The notes beneath the pieces were generated by a model. It ran no database searches. It saw nothing but the letters and a program-made list of their open reading frames with translations, and had not been told where the DNA came from. From contig VTFK01000113.1 in assembly GCA_009617715.1 (NCBI GenBank), positions 1-64,000 on the forward strand: DNA of 64,000 nt, in the 5' to 3' direction. Position 1 is the stretch's first letter. Each line of letters opens with the position of its first letter. A program made the position numbers and the translations under genes. Source of the stretch: Plectrocnemia conspersa. Lineage: Eukaryota; Arthropoda; Insecta; Trichoptera; Polycentropodidae. Positions 59,126-64,000 of this stretch are shown here, piece by piece.

Positions 59126-60375
59126 CCCTGTGCGTATTGACAGCGGCAGTGTTAAACTTTTTTCATAACCGTTTATGGAGGTTTTTTAATAAAATTTTAC
59201 AGTTGCGTTATATTTGTTAAGACAAATCATTTTTGATTTATTCTTACAAAGGGAATTTGAATATTTTTCATTTTGGTGCCATGTCGTGTGATTTGACGAA
59301 AACTTTTTTTGGATCATATCATATTTGTGTCAGTGCAATTTTGATTTATCAGAGTAGCAATTATAAATTTATTAATGTATAAGGAATTTGAAAGATGAAG
59401 ACAGAAGACTAGTATACATTTTATTAGAGACTGCGTAACGAGATATAGGTAATTATGCCTCAGTTTTAAGAACGTTATCCATTAAAATTTACATTTCTCA
59501 CAAATGCGAGGGACATTTAGTGGTCCGTTTATTTTATTCAAAAAGAGAAACTGCTTGTAAAATTTATCACAAAGTTTATGGTAATGGCGTTAAATAGACA
59601 AAATATAAAATCATCATAAGAGGAGAAAAATATAAAAGTATATGGTCATCCGATTTTATTGTTAAGTACAATAAAAATAATTGAACAGGCCTTTAACGAA
59701 CGATTAACTTTATGAACAATGTCAAAAATGGTTTTGGAAATATTATTGTGGCAAAACCGAGTTTCAGATTTACTAATTTTATTGCGATTCATTAAGACTG
59801 TTTAGTGTAGTTTAACAGTATTAGAAGATAATCCATTTATACATAATTTCACTTCGTATATTTAATTTCTGAATATACATAATATACATGATCAGCTAAG
59901 AGTTTTAAAGGCAATCCTGACGTGGCTAGGTATTTTTTAATTAAAATGTAATTTGTTTTTATATGCAATAAGGATTTTTTTATATTATATATATTTTTTT
60001 CTTTTTCTATTTTCCCAGCATCTAGCACTTGTAAAAAAAAAAAAATAAAAAAAAAAAAAAACATTGCTCACCCTTAATATTACCAGATTATATGTACGAT
60101 AGAACTACATCACTGGACGAGTTAATATGAAATAGAGTGCCGTTAGATCTAGTTACATCGGTTTTATGAAGCTTTGAATTGATGATGTGAGATAAATTTA
60201 TTTAATTTTACTTCTTCATACTGTGTTTTATAGCTATTATACATAAAAATTTAAGTAGATAATTTTCAGAACGCTTTGATCTCGTTTTTAGTGTTTGTTG
60301 TAATGTATGTACATATATTATATTACAAATTTTAACTTGTTCTTCGTAGAAAGCAGCATTTGCAGATGGTTATGA
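59126..60375. other. AT-rich DNA with poly-T/poly-A runs
   Basis: T-rich from 59975 to 60005 and A-rich at 60032-60061, giving a spurious phenylalanine-rich minus-strand frame. No gene or element recognised. Confidence 0.6.
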
Positions 60376-60379
60376 AACT

Positions 60380-60610
60380 GTCTTATGGGGTTAAAGTTCG
60401 CGATTCAGGGTGGAACAAAATTTAGCACGCGAACTCGCTATACCGCAAATCCAGCGTTCCGCGTAAAACCATTTGCACTGCTCTGTCAAAATTATTCAGA
60501 TTATGCTTAGTCATAATCTGAATAATTTTGTTATTTATTCATTACGTTGCTAATCTCAAGATTAGGGACATAATGCATCATCTCGAGCAGCAGCAAAACC
60601 AGCTTTCTCT
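60380..60610. promoter_or_regulatory. GC-richer patch beside a hairpin
   Basis: Contains AGCACGCGAACTCGCTATACC and AATCCAGCGTTCCGCGTAAA-type words followed by the perfect hairpin at 60487-60530. Role unknown. Confidence 0.22.
60487..60530. repeat. perfect 19-bp hairpin
   Basis: CAAAATTATTCAGATTATG (60487-60505), loop CTTAGT, then the exact complement CATAATCTGAATAATTTTG (60512-60530). A stem this long with no mismatch suggests a recent foldback insertion or selection for structure. No flanking duplication identified. Confidence 0.85.
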
Positions 60611-60939
60611 GCATAAATTTGGCCACACCGGAAAAGTATGAACAACTATACAAATGTAAAGATATTCCTAAAAAACATAAGTTTATATTTTTAAAATATT
60701 ATTGCTTAAAAAATAGGATTTAAAATAAACTATTCTACATAGAAACTATATGTTTTTAATTTTAATCTATGTAACTGATTTCAATGTTTAATTTTTTTTT
60801 TTTACATTAAAAAGCATTTTTTCAGTATAAACATTGCACAAACATTTTGATTTTGTTATTTGAATGTGTCATTTTTTCGTACTATATTACGTACACGAGA
60901 GGTAAAAATCAAGCCAAATATAGTACGTACATGTTAAAT

Positions 60940-61295
60940 TTACCCAATAAACGTTTATTCGAATCCCGAATCGAACACGGCTGGAATTTTGTGCTAAACG
61001 CAAAAAAACATCAAATACGCTCGTGACAATTGGAAATGTAACGTATAATCTGGCTCGAGTCAATTCCGATCGGCGTTTTTTTTTTTTTTAAAAAAAAACT
61101 GTTCGTTTTCCCGGAGAATACCAGAAGGGCGTTTTTTCCGCTTTTATTTTCTCCTCCATCGAATAATGGACCCTGTTAACTGACATCGCTGACACGTATA
61201 ACGTGTCAAGAAACGAATAATACCGCCGATGAATGAGGGTTCGCCAAAGACTGTGTGAAAAAAAGTTTTGTGAAAAGGACATAATTAATATAGAT
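60940..61295. promoter_or_regulatory. GC-richer island, candidate cis-regulatory element
   Basis: Contains CCCAATAAACGTTTATTCG (AATAAACGTTTATT, a 14-bp perfect palindrome, about 60945-60958), AATCCCGAATCGAAC, GACACGTATAACGTGTC (inverted pair, about 61191-61207) and a T8-A8-like run near 61080-61098. Non-coding by inspection. Confidence 0.33.
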
Positions 61296-62240
61296 GAAAG
61301 GTGGTTGATTAAAAATATCCTCTTAAAGCTCGTGTAAAAACGTGAATATAAAAATATGCGAAACTTTAATATCCCATAAAATAATATTTTCCATTATTAA
61401 TAATTATTGGTCGGATAGCGGTTTCTATTTCTCAGAATACGGGTGCTTTTTGGTGCTAATGGTGCATAGACCTGCGTTAATTATTAATTTATATTAAAAT
61501 TCTAGCAGCAGGTACTTAAAAGCAACAACAATATTTACGTTCGGAGAAATATAATCCGCGACCTAACCTTTATTATTCTGATTCAGTAATAAATGATTAT
61601 CGTCCAATATAAATTAAGAGCCATATATTTTTTATTCCTATTACAATCTAACAACAATCTAACCGCGCAGCCAATAAGTAATATTTTTTTATTTTTGTAT
61701 ATTATATTATGTTGTGAAACATTGATCCGTATCAAACTTTTTTTTTGGGTCACAGAAACTTATCACCAAACAAGTTCATTTGGCTTTACTCTATTGAGTC
61801 TTCTTGTTCGGTTTTCAACGTCGAGCACATAATAACTATCAATAAGAAGCTTAGAAGCATTTTAAAAATATGGAAAATACAAAAAAAAATATCAGCAAGT
61901 AATTTAAAAGTACTTATAGAAAATATAAAATATATTGTGCATGACATAAATGCCTTTAGACATTTCGGGCCTGAGAATTTGAGCTAAAAACTCTTAATAA
62001 GAGGTTCAAATTTCTGTTAATTTGATTAATTTTACACGAATTAAAAGCTTGTTAAAAAAAAATCTAAAAAAACAACAAATTTTTAAAATTTATAAGGTCT
62101 ATGGATTAGTAATAGCTTTCGTTTCTTTTTTTTTTTTTTGTGATAGGCCCTAAATTTAGGGTTTTAACCTTTCGTTTCATGGTGTTGCAAATTTGCAGCA
62201 GACTCTGAACTGTAATGATAATTTTATACGGCTTCATGGC
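61296..62240. other. AT-rich DNA, no recognised feature
   Basis: Chance frames at 61593-61832 and 61745-61987 have no motifs. T-run at about 62126-62140. Confidence 0.55.
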
Positions 62241-62244
62241 AGCC

Positions 62245-62412
62245 GGTCAAAAGAGCGTGCGTCAAATGAGCGCCGTCATATAAGCGCTGCATTATAAGCG
62301 CTGCGTCATAAGAGCGTTTACCAAAGTAGCGCTATCACAAAATAGCGTACGTCAAATGCGCAGAGAGTCATATGAGCGCTTAAAAAAAGAGAGCACGTCA
62401 TAAGAGCGCAAA
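62245..62412 (+). repeat. degenerate array of GCGC-ended short units
   Basis: About eight or nine imperfect units of 16-22 bp share a (G)CGTCATAAGAGCGC-like pattern: for example GCGTCAAATGAGCGC (62258), CGTCATATAAGCGC (62275), GCGTCATAAGAGCG (62303) and CGTCATAAGAGCGC (62397). GCGC or AGCG words recur at near-regular spacing in otherwise AT-rich sequence. It might be the subterminal binding-site array of a DNA transposon, possibly that of the remnant 450 bp downstream, but no terminus was found. Confidence 0.7.
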
Positions 62413-62690
62413 AACAACTTGATATATATCAAGTAATGAATATTTTAGGAATTATGTATACAAAATATAAGTAATTGTGAGAAATTTACTAAGAATTAAA
62501 ATTCACGAGATATAGGCGGTAAAATTAGTATTTTATGTGCCAGAGCGCAATGACGATTAAAATGATTGGACAATAAAAACATTATTATTTATTAATTTTT
62601 ACGTACATACGAAAGTATAGCTCCCGATCCCCATACATGCGATATATGCATATCAGTGTCGTGTGATAACTTTGAAACAGGGCATGCGGT

Positions 62691-62819
62691 TAGGGGGGAT
62701 AGGAACAAAAACTATATTTTTAAATTTATTACAATTTAGGTGAAACTCGTAAAATAGGGGGAATGGGAATAAACACTATATTTTTAAATTTATTAAAATT
62801 TAAGTGAAGCTCGTAAAAA
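62691..62819 (+). repeat. two-copy 64-bp tandem repeat
   Basis: TAGGGGGGATAGGAACAAAA at 62691 is repeated as TAGGGGGGAATGGGAATAAA at 62755. Both units continue through ACTATATTTTTAAATTTATT and end CTCGTAAAA. Units of 64 and 65 bp differ at a handful of sites. It lies just upstream of the hAT remnant at 62860. Confidence 0.88.
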
Positions 62820-62859
62820 GTACGAATGCTCTCAACCTCACATATGCGCTACTATACAA

Positions 62860-63198
62860 TTAAAAAAATTTAGTAAAGAAAATCGTATCGATGATTTCTT
62901 CAGTGCTCACTTTAAGGTAAATGTTGAATTAAATAATAAGAAAGTAACTGCAAACTGATATATTATTTCCAAATTAATTGACGTGTTTTGCTTTTTATCT
63001 AAACAAGAACTTTCTTTTCGAGGACACTGAAAATAATAATACCGTAAATGAAGGCAATTATGTTGAATTATTGTATTTTCTAAGCGAATCAGACACATTA
63101 TTAAAAAAAGTGAGAATAGACTGTCAGCTCTTGCATTAATATCAATCGAAAAAAAACATTTAGACAAATTAAAGAAAGACAATATACTGATTAAATAA
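62860..63198 (+). pseudogene. ZMYM1/DUF4371-type hAT transposase, internally deleted
   Basis: The plus frame reads KKFSKENRIDDFFSAHFK, a TGA, then YIISKLIDVFCFLSKQELSFRGH, where the SKQELSFRGH block is diagnostic of ZMYM1-like (DUF4371) hAT transposases. After a one-base frame shift, NEGNYVELLYFLSESDTLL continues the same region. It then jumps directly to SENRLSALALISIEKKHLDKL, the extreme C-terminus of the hAT dimerisation domain, ending with TAA at 63196-63198. Several hundred catalytic residues between these blocks are missing, so this is an internally deleted, non-autonomous remnant. The termini were not resolved. Confidence 0.8.
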
Positions 63199-63800
63199 TG
63201 CGGTTATTGCTGACTTTTGTAAGAAGGAGCGTCGAATAAAATTAATTTTCAATAAAAACAAATACATAATATGTTTATAAAATAAAGAAAATAAATTTCA
63301 AAATATAGTTTTGTTCAGCCCCTCTAACCCCATATTATCAATATGTAATAAAAGTATATATTTTTTTCACTATTTTCAACAAAAGAACGTCATTTGAAAA
63401 TGTCGTAAATTTGGCACATATAAATTAGATTTAAATAATATAAAACTTGAAATCATCGACATTATACTTTTAGAAGGTCAACAAGTCAACAACAAAGATG
63501 ACCTTCGTGTCACTCTCGCATTAAAATAAATCGAACGAGAGATACATGTTTAAAAATAAACAAACAACTTGCATTAAAATAATTCGAATTAGAGATAAAT
63601 ATTTTAAAAATAGACAAATTGAGATGCACGATATTTTAATTGTTATGGTTTATCGTTTGAACTTGTTTATGCATCTCGAAATATTTAAAAAAAAGTCGGT
63701 AGCTATATGGCAATGGTCATTAACGGTCGTGCTACATTTTTGTCGAATAAGTGTTTTTATAATAATATCCCTTTCGATGTTTTTAATTATAAAGTGATAG
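63199..63800. other. AT-rich DNA with a 53-bp tandem duplication
   Basis: GCATTAAAATAAATCGAACG at 63518 recurs as GCATTAAAATAATTCGAATT at 63571, a period of 53 bp, each followed by AGAGATA and AAAAATAAACAA-like sequence. An 83-codon frame here has no motif. Otherwise AT-rich. Confidence 0.6.
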
Positions 63801-63941
63801 TGTAATTCAGTGTATGTGTTAGAATTAAGCAGTGTATAATTAAAATTAGTGTAGTGTTTAGTTGCACCGGCGGCGTGGCGCTGGCGCTGGCGTCCTTACC
63901 GACGCCGACGCGACGCGGCCCCCGTTACCCGTCACGTCAAG
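63800..63941 (+). other. candidate 5' first exon of a gene to the right
   Basis: TTCAGTG at about 63807-63813 fits an arthropod initiator (TCAGT), placing a start near 63809. It is followed by a GC-rich, ATG-free segment (63863-63935, with GGCGGCGTGGCGCTGGCG) and CAAG|GTAACG, a fair splice donor with GT at 63942-63943. The sharp rise in GC at the right edge of a featureless AT-rich stretch, together with a donor-like site, suggests a 5' untranslated first exon whose gene lies beyond the window. A GC-rich island without splicing is the alternative. Confidence 0.35.
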
Positions 63942-64000
63942 GTAACGTCTTTTTATTAATTTTCTGTCTGTCTTTCGAATATATACTAGTTAACCCTTTG

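Noticed and set aside
59849..60064. 71-codon minus-strand frame beginning with a phenylalanine run
   Set aside because: Created by the A-rich tract at 60032-60061.
62245..62412. CRISPR array
   Set aside because: Units are imperfect, 16-22 bp, with no unique spacers of constant length and no cas genes; the window is eukaryotic.
63546..63797. 83-codon plus-strand frame as a gene
   Set aside because: Begins in a 53-bp tandem duplication and shows only AT-driven composition.

Overview
AT-rich eukaryotic nuclear DNA, most likely from an insect or other arthropod; the order cannot be fixed from sequence alone. There is no prokaryotic gene organisation, no rRNA, no complete tRNA and no intact protein-coding gene. 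What can be recognised is a graveyard of animal DNA transposons (hAT, Tc1/mariner, pogo/Tigger, piggyBac-like), one non-LTR retrotransposon fragment, foldback/MITE-like hairpins, and a series of GC-richer, low-repeat islands of 200-850 bp in an otherwise very AT-rich background. The islands carry homeodomain, POU, TCF, SOX and E-box-like motifs and look more like regulatory DNA of a gene desert or long intron than exons.

Layout. 1-480: poor-looking homopolymer-rich sequence. 480-4741: a stack of hAT elements: two inverted MITE copies, then a 3.6 kb hAT element (1145-4733, 8-bp target duplication ATCTAGAC) with a second hAT (1618-3700, duplication CCTTAAGC) inserted inside its transposase. 4.7-9 kb: AT-rich DNA with two islands. 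8.9-10.1 kb and 21.5-22.4 kb: two inverted copies of an unrecognised dispersed sequence with a conserved splice-acceptor-like site and short reading-frame fragments. 10.1-21.4 kb: islands, a 170-bp foldback (13.1 kb), a mariner C-terminal remnant (14.3 kb) and a piggyBac-like remnant (16.7 kb). 22.4-39 kb: a large island (24.8-25.5 kb), an 858-bp element with 15-bp inverted termini (27.8-28.6 kb), a jockey-like reverse transcriptase fragment (29.5-30.0 kb), a mariner pseudogene (32.4-33.1 kb), a 630-bp hAT (35.3-36.0 kb) and a 968-bp Tigger-like element (37.8-38.7 kb). 39-62 kb: islands separated by featureless AT-rich DNA, a third mariner remnant (51.7 kb), three strong hairpins and tRNA-like Pol III boxes. 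62.2-63.2 kb: a GCGC-containing degenerate array and an internally deleted ZMYM1/DUF4371-type hAT remnant. 63.8-64.0 kb: a GC-rich segment followed by a splice-donor-like site, the best candidate for a host exon (possibly the 5' untranslated first exon of a gene to the right).

None of the transposases is intact, so no element here appears able to move on its own. The firmest results are the elements with both termini and target duplications resolved: 869-1136, 1145-4733, 1618-3700, 35327-35956 and 37768-38735. The island calls rest on base composition and motif spotting and need cross-species alignment. All identities were made by eye from conserved transposase motifs; no database search was run.
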